Assembly: GCA_035762175.1 (NCBI GenBank)
Contig: DASTPP010000065.1
Location: 1-22,739, forward strand
Source of the DNA: DASTPP01 sp035762175
Lineage (GTDB): Bacteria > Myxococcota_A > Polyangia > Polyangiales > Polyangiaceae
Reading direction: 5' to 3'
DNA length: 22,739 nt
Part shown: in pieces, positions 1 to 8,249 of the stretch
Layout: every line of letters begins with the position of its first letter
How positions within the stretch are numbered: position 1 is the stretch's first letter
Notes under the pieces: generated by a model
What the model was told of the DNA's origin: nothing
Database searches by the model: none
What the model saw: only the letters and a program-made list of their open reading frames with translations
Translations under genes and position numbers: made by a program

Positions 1-452
1 TAAAGGCTGACGTTGTTCTGCAGCCGGCACCGCGCCCCGATCGTCACGCCCGAGGCGACGAAGCAGCCCTGGCCGATCGAGGTGTGGTCGCCGACGGAGG
101 CGCCGGCCATCACGTGGCAGAAGCGCCAGACGACGACGCCGCGCCCGAGCCTCGCGCCGGGCTCGACGTCGGCCGAGGGGTGGACGCGGGGCCCCTCTTC
201 GCCCGCGCCGCGAGGGCTCTTGCCACGCTCGCCGCGGGGGCCCTCTTCGCCGGCGCCATGGGGCCTCTCGTCGCGCTCGCCGCGCGGCCCTTCTTCGCCG
301 GCGCCATGGGGCCTCTCGTCGCGCTCGCCGCGCGGCCCTTCTTCGCCCGTGCCGCGTGGCCTCGGGTCGGCGGCGCGCCCCGGCGCCGGCCTCGGCCCCG
401 GCGCCCCGGGGTGGGCGGACGGGGGCGGGCGGGCCGGGGGGCGGTCACTCAT
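1..452 (-). CDS. Hexapeptide-repeat sugar N-acetyltransferase, 5' part only (runs off the left edge)
   Basis: Reading leftward from the ATG at 450-452, the frame is open to the window edge. Residues from about 91 read HPSADVEPGARLGRG, then VVVWRFCHV, SIGQGCFVASGVTIG and CRLQNNVSL. This is the left-handed beta-helix pattern of the WbpD/WlbB family, which acetylates UDP-3-amino-sugar acids for O-antigen or polysaccharide synthesis; the exact substrate cannot be told. Family members normally begin almost at the HPSA segment. Here about 90 residues precede it, rich in Pro, Arg, Gly and Glu and containing tandem 16-residue units. I see no in-frame ATG, GTG or TTG between 452 and the HPSA segment, so the extension seems to be genuinely translated. 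No good Shine-Dalgarno precedes the ATG, so the start could lie further upstream. The gene is divergent from gap. Confidence 0.75.
   Translation of the reverse strand, partial: MSDRPPARPPPSAHPGAPGPRPAPGRAADPRPRGTGEEGPRGERDERPHGAGEEGPRGERDERPHGAGEEGPRGERGKSPRGAGEEGPRVHPSADVEPGARLGRGVVVWRFCHVMAGASVGDHTSIGQGCFVASGVTIGARCRLQNNVSL
198..360 (-). repeat. 48-bp in-frame tandem repeats in the acetyltransferase N-terminus
   Basis: Positions 246-293 and 294-341 are identical 48-bp copies. A diverged copy lies at 198-245 and a partial one follows at 342-360. The period is 16 codons, so the frame is kept. On the minus strand each unit encodes EGPRGERDERPHGAGE, a charged, probably disordered linker sequence. 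Perfect identity between neighbours points to recent duplication by slippage or unequal exchange. Confidence 0.85.
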
Positions 453-572
453 GGCGGCGGAGCATGGCCGATGCGGAGGCCAGGCAGAAGCCCTGCCCGC
501 GGGGGAGCGCCCGGGGGCGGCCCAGGGGGCGCGGCCGGGGCGGGCGGCGCGGCGGCCGGGGGCGGGGGCGGC

Positions 573-601
573 TTGACCGGGAGGGCTCTCCTGCCTACGC
601 T
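573..601 (+). promoter_or_regulatory. Candidate sigma-70-type promoter for the gap operon
   Basis: TTGACC at 573-578 and TACGCT at 596-601 are separated by exactly 17 nt, in front of the first gene of the glycolytic run. The 240-bp spacer around it (453-693) is otherwise G+C-rich low-complexity DNA, including a run of CCCCCG units at about 650-676 just before the Shine-Dalgarno GAGGAGAGAG (about 678-687). The -35 matches five of six consensus bases, the -10 only three. No transcript data are available. Confidence 0.45.
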
Positions 602-693
602 CCGCGTCCTTTCGGGGGCCGGGCGAGGCCGCGCGACGGCCGCGTCGGCGCCCCGCCCCCGCCCCCGCCCCCGCCCCGAGGAGAGAGAGCCCC

Positions 694-1722
694 ATGGCCA
701 CGAAGATCGCGATCAACGGCTTCGGCCGCATCGGCCGGTGCGTCCTTCGCGCGCTCGTCGAGCGCAACGTCCAAGACCTCGAGGTCGTCGCCATCAACGA
801 TTTGACCGACGCGAAGACGCTGGCGCACCTCTTGAAGTACGACAGCATTCACGGCGTCTTCGACCGGGCCGAGGTGAAGGCGACCGACAAGGGGCTCTCG
901 GTCGCCGGGCGCGAGATCGTGGTGACGGCGGTCAAGGACCCGAAAGAGCTGCCCTGGAAGGCGCACGGCGTCGACGTCGCGTTCGAGTGCACCGGGCTCT
1001 TCACCGACAAAGAGAAGGCCTCGGCGCACCTCGCCGCGGGCGCGAAGAAGGTCGTCATCAGCGCGCCGGCGAAGAACCACGACAAGACCCTGGTGCTCGG
1101 CGTCAACCACGACGAGTACGACCACGACCGGCACCACGTGCTGTCGAACGGCTCGTGCACGACCAACTGCCTGGCGCCGGTGGCGAAGGTGCTGCTCGAC
1201 TCGTTCGGGGTCGAGCAGGGCCTGATGACGACGGTGCACAGCTACACGAACGACCAGAACCTGCTCGACATACCCCACCGCAAGGGCGACCTGCGGCGCG
1301 CGCGCGCGGCGGCCGTCAACATGGTGCCCTCGAGCACCGGGGCGGCGAAGGCGCTGAGCGAGGTCATCCCCGCGCTCAAGGGCAAGTTCGACGGGCAGGC
1401 GATCCGCGTGCCGACGGTCGACGTCTCGCTCGTCGACCTGACGGTGCGCACGACGCGCCCGCTCACCAAAGACGCGCTGCACCAGGCGATGCGGGCGGCG
1501 GCCGAGGGCCCGATGAAGGGCTACCTCTACTACACCGAAGAGCAGCTCGTCTCGAGCGACTTCATCGGCCACCCGGGCTCGTCGATCTTCGACGCGACGA
1601 TGACGCAGGTGCTGGGCGACAACTTCGCGAAGGTCTTCTCGTGGTACGACAACGAGTGGGGCTTCTCGAACCGCATGATCGACCTGGCGCTCATCATCCA
1701 CCAGAAGGGCGGCCGCGCCTGA
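694..1722 (+). CDS. gap: Glyceraldehyde-3-phosphate dehydrogenase (type I)
   Basis: This is a full-length 342-residue GAPDH, which oxidises and phosphorylates glyceraldehyde-3-phosphate to 1,3-bisphosphoglycerate in cytosolic glycolysis. Visible marks are the Rossmann motif INGFGRIGR (residues 7-15), the NDL segment at 35-37 whose acidic residue favours NAD over NADP, the catalytic cysteine C155 in SNGSCTTNCLAP, and catalytic H182 in TTVHSYTNDQ. The C-terminal WYDNEWGFSNRM signature is intact. The ATG follows a purine-rich GAGGAGAGAG by about six bases, which supports this start. It is the first gene of a run with pgk (44 nt downstream), tpiA and secG, a widespread order for lower glycolysis. 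Nothing looks broken. Confidence 0.98.
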   Translation: MATKIAINGFGRIGRCVLRALVERNVQDLEVVAINDLTDAKTLAHLLKYDSIHGVFDRAEVKATDKGLSVAGREIVVTAVKDPKELPWKAHGVDVAFECTGLFTDKEKASAHLAAGAKKVVISAPAKNHDKTLVLGVNHDEYDHDRHHVLSNGSCTTNCLAPVAKVLLDSFGVEQGLMTTVHSYTNDQNLLDIPHRKGDLRRARAAAVNMVPSSTGAAKALSEVIPALKGKFDGQAIRVPTVDVSLVDLTVRTTRPLTKDALHQAMRAAAEGPMKGYLYYTEEQLVSSDFIGHPGSSIFDATMTQVLGDNFAKVFSWYDNEWGFSNRMIDLALIIHQKGGRA

Positions 1723-1766
1723 GCGCGGGCCCCGCGAGCGCACCCCCGAGCTGAGAGGCACCGCCC

Positions 1767-2969
1767 GTGACCAACCTCGCCGGCATCCGCACGATCCGCG
1801 ACCTCGACCTCGCCAACAAGCGGGTCTTCATCCGCGTCGACTTCAACGTGCCGCTCGAGAAGGGCACGGCGAAGATCACCGACGATACGCGCATTCGCGA
1901 GGCCCTGCCGACGATCAAGCACGCGGTCGAGGCGGGCGCGCGGGTCATTCTCGCGTCGCACCTCGGCCGGCCGAAGCCGGGCAAGCGCGAGGGGCTCTCG
2001 CTCGAGCCCTGCGGCCAGCGGCTGCACGAGCTGTCGGGCTACGACGTGCTCGTGCCCGACGACTGCGTGGGCGACGCGCCGAAGTACGTCATCCACAACC
2101 TGCGCGCCGGGCAGGTGTGCCTGCTCGAGAACCTGCGCTTCCACGACGAAGAAGAGAAGGACGACGAGGGCTTCGCCCGGCAGCTCGCCGAGCTCTGCGA
2201 CGTCTACGTCAACGACGCCTTCGGCGCGGCGCACCGGGCGCACGCGTCGGTGCACGCGCTGCCGCGGCTGATGCGCGACCGGGGCTGCGGCTTTTTGCTC
2301 GAGAAAGAGATCCGGTCGCTCGGCAAGCTGGTGACGGGGCCCGAGCGGCCCTACTACGCGGTGCTCGGCGGCGCGAAGGTGAGCGACAAGCTCGCGGTGC
2401 TCGAGGCGCTGCTCGAGCGGGTCGACGGGCTGCTCATCGGCGGCGCGATGGCCAACACCTTCCTGGCGGCGCAGGGCAAGTCGATGCAGGCCTCGCTGGT
2501 CGAGCAAGACAAGCTGGCGCTCGCGCGCACGATTCTCGACAAGGCGCGCGACCGCACGATCGACCTCGGCCTGCCGGTCGACGTGGTGGTCGCGGCGGGG
2601 CTCGACGCCAAGAGCGGCGAGGTCGCGCCGGCCGACGCGGTGCCGCCGGGGACGATGGCGCTCGACATCGGGCCGAAGACGGTCGAGGCCTACGGCAAGC
2701 GCTTCGAGAAGGCGGGCACGGTCTTCTGGAACGGGCCGATGGGCCTCTTCGAGTCGAAGGCCTTCTCGCAGGGCACCTTCGGCGTCGCGCGCGCGCTCGC
2801 CGCCTCGCCCGCCTTCACGGTGGTCGGCGGCGGCGACAGCGCGGCGGCGGTGCAGGCGGCCGGGCCCGAGGTGGCGCAGAAGTTCGGCCACATCTCGACC
2901 GGCGGCGGCGCCTCGCTCGAGCTGGTCGAGGGCCGCAAGCTGCCGGGCGTCGAGGCCCTGCGCTCATGA
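1767..2969 (+). CDS. pgk: Phosphoglycerate kinase
   Basis: A complete 400-residue PGK, which transfers the acyl phosphate of 1,3-bisphosphoglycerate to ADP. Motifs are in order: RVDFNVPL (23-30) and HLGRPKPGKREG (65-76) for 3-phosphoglycerate binding, VNDAFGAAHRAHAS (148-161), GGAKVSDK (201-208), the nucleotide-site FWNGPMGLFE (320-329) and GGGDSAAA (354-361), and ISTGGGASLELVEG (376-389). The start is GTG, with AGAGG about eight bases upstream. The last codons overlap the start of tpiA in an ATGA arrangement, so the two are probably translationally coupled. Length is typical of the family. Confidence 0.98.
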   Translation: MTNLAGIRTIRDLDLANKRVFIRVDFNVPLEKGTAKITDDTRIREALPTIKHAVEAGARVILASHLGRPKPGKREGLSLEPCGQRLHELSGYDVLVPDDCVGDAPKYVIHNLRAGQVCLLENLRFHDEEEKDDEGFARQLAELCDVYVNDAFGAAHRAHASVHALPRLMRDRGCGFLLEKEIRSLGKLVTGPERPYYAVLGGAKVSDKLAVLEALLERVDGLLIGGAMANTFLAAQGKSMQASLVEQDKLALARTILDKARDRTIDLGLPVDVVVAAGLDAKSGEVAPADAVPPGTMALDIGPKTVEAYGKRFEKAGTVFWNGPMGLFESKAFSQGTFGVARALAASPAFTVVGGGDSAAAVQAAGPEVAQKFGHISTGGGASLELVEGRKLPGVEALRS

Positions 2970-3748
2970 ACCCCGCCCGCCGCCCGCTCGTCGCCGGCAA
3001 CTGGAAGCTCTTCCACGGCGGCGCGAGCGCCTGCCCGCTCGCCGCCGCCGTCGCCAAGGGCCTGGGCCCCGCGCGCGAGGTCGAGGTCGTGGTCGCGCCG
3101 CCCTACACGGCGCTCGCCGCGGTCGCGAGCGAGCTCGACGGCACGGCCGTCGCCGTCGCCGCGCAAGACGTCTTCGAGCACGATCAGGGCGCGCACACCG
3201 GGCGGGTCAGCGGCCCGATGCTCGCCGAGGCGGGCGCCACCTGGGTCATCGTCGGCCACAGCGAGCTGCGCGCCGGCCACGCCCTGACCGAGGCGCAGAT
3301 CGCGGCCAAGCTCGAGGCGACGCACCGGGCGGGGCTCAAGGCCATCGCCTGCGTCGGCGAGACGCTCGCCGAGCGGCAGGCGGGCTCGACGCTCGACGTC
3401 GTCGGCGCGCAGATCGACACGCTCGTGCCCCTGCTCGCCGCCGACGCGGGCCGCTCGGCCATCGCCTACGAGCCCGTCTGGGCCATCGGCACCGGGCACC
3501 ACGCCACGCCCGCGCAGGCCGAAGAGGTGCACGCCTTCATTCGCCAGCGCCTCGCCCGGCGCGACCCGGCCCTCGCCGAGGCGACGCGCATTCTCTACGG
3601 GGGCAGCGTCAAGGCCGACAACGCCGCCGAGCTCTTTCGCTGCCCCAACGTCGACGGGGCCTTGGTCGGCGGGGCGAGCCTCGACGCCGACGGTTTCCTG
3701 CGTATCGTAGGGGCGGCCCGGGCCCTCGCGGCCGGCCGCTCCCCCTGA
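2966..3748 (+). CDS. tpiA: Triose-phosphate isomerase
   Basis: The 260-residue product interconverts dihydroxyacetone phosphate and glyceraldehyde-3-phosphate. The active-site residues are N12 and K14 in AGNWKLFH, H98 in IVGHSE and E169 in AYEPVWAIGTG; the phosphate-binding YGGSVKADNA is at 211-220. The residues after the catalytic lysine are LFH rather than the common MN, a mild variation that does not touch catalysis. The ATG overlaps the pgk stop by four bases; an open frame continues far upstream but is only the shadow of pgk. The secG start lies 15 nt beyond the stop. Confidence 0.97.
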   Translation: MNPARRPLVAGNWKLFHGGASACPLAAAVAKGLGPAREVEVVVAPPYTALAAVASELDGTAVAVAAQDVFEHDQGAHTGRVSGPMLAEAGATWVIVGHSELRAGHALTEAQIAAKLEATHRAGLKAIACVGETLAERQAGSTLDVVGAQIDTLVPLLAADAGRSAIAYEPVWAIGTGHHATPAQAEEVHAFIRQRLARRDPALAEATRILYGGSVKADNAAELFRCPNVDGALVGGASLDADGFLRIVGAARALAAGRSP

Positions 3749-3763
3749 GGCGCAAGCCCTGCC

Positions 3764-4153
3764 ATGCTGAACATCCTCCTCTCGATCCTGCACGTCGTCG
3801 CCTGCCTGTTTCTCATCCTCGTCGTGCTGCTGCAGCAGGGGCGCGGCGGCGGCCTCGGCTCGGCCTTCGGCGGCGCCACCACGCAGCAGGTGTTCGGCGG
3901 CCGCGGCGCCGGCAACCTCCTGACGCGTTTGACCTCGCTCTTCGCCGCGGTCTTCATGTTGACGAGCGTCGGGCTCGCCTACCTGGCCTCGGCCGGCGAC
4001 ATCAAGCTGCGCGCGGCGAAGGCCCGCTCGTCGGTCAACACGACGCAGACGACCAACCTGCCCCTGCCCTCCGCGCCGCCGGCCGCCCCCACGGCCCCCG
4101 CGCCCGACGCCCCGACCGGGGCGCCCGACGCCCCCGTCTCGCCGACCCCCTGA
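3764..4153 (+). CDS. secG: Preprotein translocase subunit SecG
   Basis: A 129-residue inner-membrane protein with the SecG layout: a first hydrophobic helix (about 4-24), the conserved loop VVLLQQGRGGGLGSAFGG (20-37), and a second helix (about 55-76) starting RLTSLFAAVFMLTSVGLAY. SecG is the accessory subunit of the SecYEG channel. Placement directly after tpiA is common in bacteria and supports the call. The C-terminal tail (about 80-129) is a Pro/Ala/Asp-rich low-complexity extension beyond the normal SecG core. Confidence 0.93.
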   Translation: MLNILLSILHVVACLFLILVVLLQQGRGGGLGSAFGGATTQQVFGGRGAGNLLTRLTSLFAAVFMLTSVGLAYLASAGDIKLRAAKARSSVNTTQTTNLPLPSAPPAAPTAPAPDAPTGAPDAPVSPTP

Positions 4154-4178
4154 GCCGGCGCTTGCCGCGGCCCCCGCG

Positions 4179-4619
4179 ATGCCCCTCGACCCGCCCCTCG
4201 AGCCGAACGAGCTGAGCGCGCTGCTCGGCCGGGGCACGCGCTTCGAGGGCAAGCTGCACTTCGAGGGCCGCGTGCGCATCGACGGGGCCTTCCGGGGCGA
4301 GATCCGCAGCGACGACACGCTCGTCGTCGGCGAGGGCGCCGAGGTCGAGGGCGAGGTTGACGTGGCCACCGTGATCGTCAAGGGGGGCGTGATGCGCGCC
4401 AACGTGCGGGCGCGGCGCTCGATCGAGCTGCACGTGCCCGCGCGCGTCTCGGGCTCGCTGCACGCGCCCGAGATCATGCTCGGCAAGGGCGTGCAGTTCG
4501 AGGGCTCGTGCCGCATGGCCCCGATGGACGAGCCGTCCGAAGGGGGGCTGACCGCCGAGAGCGCCGGCGACGAGCCCGGGGCCCCCGAGAAGGCGCCGGC
4601 CGAAGCCGCCCCGGGCTGA
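4179..4619 (+). CDS. Bactofilin family protein
   Basis: The 146-residue product has a bactofilin core (about 12-112) of short beta-helix repeats: LGRGTRFEGKLHFEGRVRID, GAFRGEIRSDDTLVVGEGAE, VEGEVDVATVIVKGGVMRAN, and SGSLHAPEIMLGKGVQFEGS. Such proteins polymerise without nucleotide into cytoskeletal filaments; in myxobacteria they help shape cells and position chromosome-segregation factors. The last 35 residues are a disordered acidic Glu/Ala/Pro tail. It lies 25 nt after secG and five nt before a lipoprotein-like gene, so it probably belongs to the same transcript. Its specific role is not shown by the sequence. Confidence 0.9.
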   Translation: MPLDPPLEPNELSALLGRGTRFEGKLHFEGRVRIDGAFRGEIRSDDTLVVGEGAEVEGEVDVATVIVKGGVMRANVRARRSIELHVPARVSGSLHAPEIMLGKGVQFEGSCRMAPMDEPSEGGLTAESAGDEPGAPEKAPAEAAPG

Positions 4620-4624
4620 CGAGG

Positions 4625-5191
4625 GTGCGCCGGGTCGCGTTGCTCGCCGCGCTCGCGTCGTGCGGACGCAGTGCGCCCCCGCTCGAGGCGGCCGCGGGGG
4701 GGCCGGCCCGCGCGCCGGCGGTCGAGGGGTCGGCTCCCGCCGCGGCCGCTCCCCCTGCCCTGCCCCCGGCGCGAGAGCGCGACGGCTGCTGGGGCGCCGA
4801 GCTGCCGGCCGCGCCGGCCGCGCGGCTCGAGGCCCTCGGCTCGCGCTGCGCGCCGGGGCTGCGCCGGCTCTTCGACGAGGCGTCCCTCGTGAACGTAGCG
4901 GCGCCGGGCGAGGCGAGCGTGCCGCTGCCACCCCTGCCGCCGGGCGCCTGCTTGCGGGCCGCGGCGGTGTCGCCCGAGGGCCCCGTCTCGCTCGCGCTCG
5001 TCGAAGGGGCGGCCGACGAGGTGGCGCTCGACGCGCACGCCGCCTTCTCGCTCGTCCCGATCGAGGGGCCGCTCTGCCTCGGGCCCGAGGGTCGGGCGAC
5101 GCTCAAGCTCCGGCGCGCCGGCCCCGAGCGCCCGGCCCAGCCGCCGGGACGGGTCTGGGTGCAGGCGTGGGCGAGCCCGTCGGCGCGCTGA
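4625..5191 (+). CDS. Putative small lipoprotein of unknown function
   Basis: The family is not recognised. From the GTG at 4625 the product has 188 residues and begins VRRVALLAALASCGRS: a short basic start, a hydrophobic stretch and a lipobox-like LASC with C13 as possible lipidation site. An Ala/Pro-rich linker follows (about 17-55), then a compact domain with cysteines in RDGCWGAEL, SRCAPGLRRL, GACLRA and PLCLGPEG that could form two disulfides in an envelope compartment. The hydrophobic part is short for a signal peptide. The frame is open further upstream inside the bactofilin gene, but that part is Arg-rich shadow. GAGG abuts the GTG, so ribosome-site spacing is poor and the start is uncertain. 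Confidence 0.6.
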   Translation: MRRVALLAALASCGRSAPPLEAAAGGPARAPAVEGSAPAAAAPPALPPARERDGCWGAELPAAPAARLEALGSRCAPGLRRLFDEASLVNVAAPGEASVPLPPLPPGACLRAAAVSPEGPVSLALVEGAADEVALDAHAAFSLVPIEGPLCLGPEGRATLKLRRAGPERPAQPPGRVWVQAWASPSAR

Positions 5192-5225
5192 AGCGCGGGG
5201 GGGCGAGCGCGGGCTCAGGCGGGTG

Positions 5226-5247
5226 GGCGGAACATTCAACGTCCGCC
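5226..5247 (+). other. Small hairpin in the gap before the addB-like gene
   Basis: GGCGGA (5226-5231) and TCCGCC (5242-5247) form a 6-bp stem, seven with a G-U pair, around a 10-nt loop. It lies in the 124-bp spacer between the lipoprotein-like gene and the nuclease gene. No T-run follows, so it may be an attenuator or mean nothing. Confidence 0.25.
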
Positions 5248-5315
5248 TTGAAGCCGGCCGGGCGCTCGCGGGGGCTCGGCAAGGAGGGGCCGAGTGCGCT
5301 ACGACGTAAGCCGCC

Positions 5316-8249
5316 TTGTCGCCGCCTCGCTCCTCGCTGCTGCCGCCGCCGGGCTTCGGGGCCGGGGGCGTCCTCGTGGCCTCGGCCCGCCAGCGCGACG
5401 AGCTCGTGCTGCTCGGGGCGCCCCGCCCTCGAACCTTGCGGGCCTTCCTGCGACGGGCCTTCGAACGGGCTTCGGGCGGGCTGGGGCTAGCTGACGAGGC
5501 GCTCTGTCGCCTCGCGACCGAGCGGGCCCTGGTCGAGGTCGCGCACGAGCGCGGCCGCGACGTGCCGCTCGCGCACCTCGCGCCGGCCTTTCATCGCACC
5601 TTCGGGCAGCTCTGCCGGGCGGGCGTCGGGGCGGCCGCGCTGCGGGCCACGGGCACGAGGCGGGGGCGGCTCGTGGCCGACGTGCTCGAGCGCTTCGAGG
5701 CGCTGCTCGAGCGGGCGGGCTGCGTCGACGAGCGGCAGATCGGCCATTTTTTGGCGCGAAACGCGGGCGCCTGGGCGGGCGCCGGGGGCGGGCCCTTGGC
5801 GGTCGCGGGCAGGCTGAGCTTCGACCGCTCCGAGCTGGCGTGGCTGGCGGCGCTCGAGCGGGCGGGCGGCGCGGGAGAGTCGGCGATCGTGTTGCCTTCG
5901 GGGGCCGTCCTGGGGGGCGAAGACCCCTTCGAGCCGCTCGAGGCGCGGCTCTTGACGAGGGCGGGCGATCCGAACGAGGCGCCGCTCGTGGTGCACGCCG
6001 AGCTCGGGGCGGGGCCGGCGCCCGAGATCGTCGAGGCGGGGGACGTGGCGAGCGAGGCGCGGGCGGTGGCGTGGTACGCGCTGCGGGCGCTCGACGCGGG
6101 GGCGAGCCCCGAGCGCGTCGTCGTCGCGTCGGCCTCGGGCGAGGGGGCGCTCGCCGACGCCTTGCGCCAGGCCTTCGACGAGGCGGGGCTGGCGTTCGTC
6201 GATCCGCTGCCGCCCTCGCCGCAGGTCGGCGGTGGGGCGGTGGGGCTGCTCGGCCTCCTGCGCCTGGCGGGCGGCCCGGTGACGCGCTCGGCGCTCGCCG
6301 ACGCGCTGACCAACCCGGCGATCGACGGGCGGCGTTGGGCGGGCAGCGACGACGCGGCGGCGGCGCGCCGGCGCCTGCTCGAGGCGGCGCAGTCGCTGCG
6401 CGGCGTGCCGGTCTCGGCCGACGCGACGGGCGAGGGGTTCGTGCGCTGGCTGCGCGAGCGCTCGTTCCGGCCGGGCGGCGGCGGCGAGTACGCCGTCATC
6501 GAGCGGGTGGTGGCCGACCTGCGCGCGCTGCGGGCGGCGCCGACGCGCCGGGCGATGCTCGAGCGGCTGGGCGCGCTCGTGCGCCCGCTCGGCCTCGATC
6601 TGCCCCCGGCCGAGGCGCTCGGCCACGCGCTGGCGGGCGGGGGCGGGCCCTCGGCGGCGCTGCGGGCGCTCTCCGAGGGGCAGCGCGCGCTCGGGGCGCT
6701 GCTCGAGGCGATCGGGCGGGTGCGCCGGGCGTCGTCGCTGCTCGGCAGTGACGACGAGCCGGTCGAGGCGGGCGCGCTCGCGTCCGAGATCGAGGGGGCG
6801 CTCGGGTCGCTGCCCCCGGGCGACGAGGGCGCGAGGGCGGGCGCGGTGTCGTGGTGCGCGCCGGGCGAGGCGCTCGGCGTGGCGGCCGACCTCGTGATCG
6901 TGACGGGGGCGACCTCGGCGCTCGAGCGCGAGGCGGCGGCGGCGGCCGACTCGCTGCTCGACGAGGCGACGTGCGCGGCGCTGCCGCCCTGGCTGCGCCC
7001 GGCGAGCGGGGCCGAGGCGGCGCTCGCGGCGCACGCCGAGCTCGCGTGGCTGCTCGCGGGCGCGTCGCGCGCGGTCGTCACGTACGCGGCGCTCGACGCG
7101 GCGGGGCGGCCGTCGGCGCCCGCCTCCTTCGTGCGCATGGCGGGCGGCGGCCGGGGCCCCGACCGCCGCGTGCCCTCGTCGCGGGTCGACCGGCGCAGCC
7201 TGCTGGTGGGCGAGCGCGCGGCGCGGCTGCGCGCGATCGCGCTGGGGGCCGAGGCGCCGCCCGCGGGGGTGGCGGCGAGGGCGGCGATCGAGGCCGCGCG
7301 CGAGGCGTTCTTCCTCGACCCCGGCGCGCCGCCCTCGCCCTTCGACGGGGACGCGACGCGGGCGGGCGCGCACGTGGCCGAGCTGGTGGGCGGGCACGCG
7401 GGCCGGCCCCTGGCGGTCACGGCGCTCGAGGCGGCGGCCCGGTGCCGCTTCGTCGCCTTCTTCCGCAGCGCGCTGAGGCTGCAGCGCGACGCCGACATCG
7501 AGGAGGCGAGCGACCGGCGCGAGTACGGCGAGCTCGTGCACGAGGCGCTCGCCTACGCCTTCGAGGCGCTGCGGCGCGAGCCGCCGGGGGCGACGGCCGA
7601 GGCGCTGCGGGCGGTGGCGCTCGAAGCGGCCGAGCAGGTGCTCATCCCGCAGCATTACGCCGGGCAGCTGCGGCGCTACACCGTGCGGCGCGTGCGGCGC
7701 GCGGTGGCGTCGGTGGTCGACGAGTACCTCGCGTCCTCGTCGGGCTGGCGCTTCTTCGCCGCCGAGCAGGGCTTCGGCGAGGGCGAGGGGCGGGGCTGGG
7801 CGCCGCTCGAGGTGGCCTTCGAGGGCGAGCGGGTCTGGCTGCGCGGGCGCATCGACCGGCTCGATCACGCGCCCGAGCGGGCGGCGCTGCGGGCGGTCGA
7901 CTACAAGACGGGCGCCTCCGTCGCGCCCCGCAAAGACTGGGGCGTCTTCGCCTTCCAGCCCGTGTTTTACGCCCAGGCGGCGGCGCGCGAGCTCGGCGCG
8001 ACCGAGCTGAGCGCCGCGTACCTCTCGGCGCGCGAGCGCGTGCTGTGGCGCCCGGCCGAGAAGAACCAGCGCCTCGAGCCCGAAGCCTTCGACCGGGCGG
8101 CCGAGCGGGCGGTGGGGTTGGTGCGCGAGATCCGGCGCGGGCACTTCCCGCCGCGGCCGGCCGACCCGGGCTTCTGCGACCGCTGCGAGGCGCGCGAGGT
8201 CTGCCGCCGCCCGCCCTTCGCGCCGCCGCCCCCCGACGAGGCGCCGTGA
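5316..8249 (+). CDS. addB: AddB-like PD-(D/E)XK exonuclease subunit
   Basis: A 977-residue protein resembling AddB, partner of the AddA helicase in double-strand-break end processing. The C-terminal RecB-type nuclease domain is clear: GRIDRLDH with D847, then AVDYKTG with D862 and K864. Four cysteines fit the AddB iron-sulphur staple: C710 in ARCRFVAFFRSAL and C954, C957, C963 in FCDRCEAREVC. The N-terminal half has no Walker A motif, so the helicase-like part is probably structural. It is shorter than classical AddB (about 1150). The frame opens after a stop at 5307-5309, and TTG 5316 is the first candidate start but has no Shine-Dalgarno; a strong AAGGAGGGG at 5281-5289 instead serves a GTG in another frame. 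Its stop overlaps the addA-like start. The symbol is by resemblance. Confidence 0.8.
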   Translation: MSPPRSSLLPPPGFGAGGVLVASARQRDELVLLGAPRPRTLRAFLRRAFERASGGLGLADEALCRLATERALVEVAHERGRDVPLAHLAPAFHRTFGQLCRAGVGAAALRATGTRRGRLVADVLERFEALLERAGCVDERQIGHFLARNAGAWAGAGGGPLAVAGRLSFDRSELAWLAALERAGGAGESAIVLPSGAVLGGEDPFEPLEARLLTRAGDPNEAPLVVHAELGAGPAPEIVEAGDVASEARAVAWYALRALDAGASPERVVVASASGEGALADALRQAFDEAGLAFVDPLPPSPQVGGGAVGLLGLLRLAGGPVTRSALADALTNPAIDGRRWAGSDDAAAARRRLLEAAQSLRGVPVSADATGEGFVRWLRERSFRPGGGGEYAVIERVVADLRALRAAPTRRAMLERLGALVRPLGLDLPPAEALGHALAGGGGPSAALRALSEGQRALGALLEAIGRVRRASSLLGSDDEPVEAGALASEIEGALGSLPPGDEGARAGAVSWCAPGEALGVAADLVIVTGATSALEREAAAAADSLLDEATCAALPPWLRPASGAEAALAAHAELAWLLAGASRAVVTYAALDAAGRPSAPASFVRMAGGGRGPDRRVPSSRVDRRSLLVGERAARLRAIALGAEAPPAGVAARAAIEAAREAFFLDPGAPPSPFDGDATRAGAHVAELVGGHAGRPLAVTALEAAARCRFVAFFRSALRLQRDADIEEASDRREYGELVHEALAYAFEALRREPPGATAEALRAVALEAAEQVLIPQHYAGQLRRYTVRRVRRAVASVVDEYLASSSGWRFFAAEQGFGEGEGRGWAPLEVAFEGERVWLRGRIDRLDHAPERAALRAVDYKTGASVAPRKDWGVFAFQPVFYAQAAARELGATELSAAYLSARERVLWRPAEKNQRLEPEAFDRAAERAVGLVREIRRGHFPPRPADPGFCDRCEAREVCRRPPFAPPPPDEAP

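Noticed and set aside
84..1754. Long plus-strand frame covering the leader and gap
   Set aside because: It is the shadow of gap in another frame and of the antisense acetyltransferase; composition is Arg/Ala/Gly-rich without motifs.
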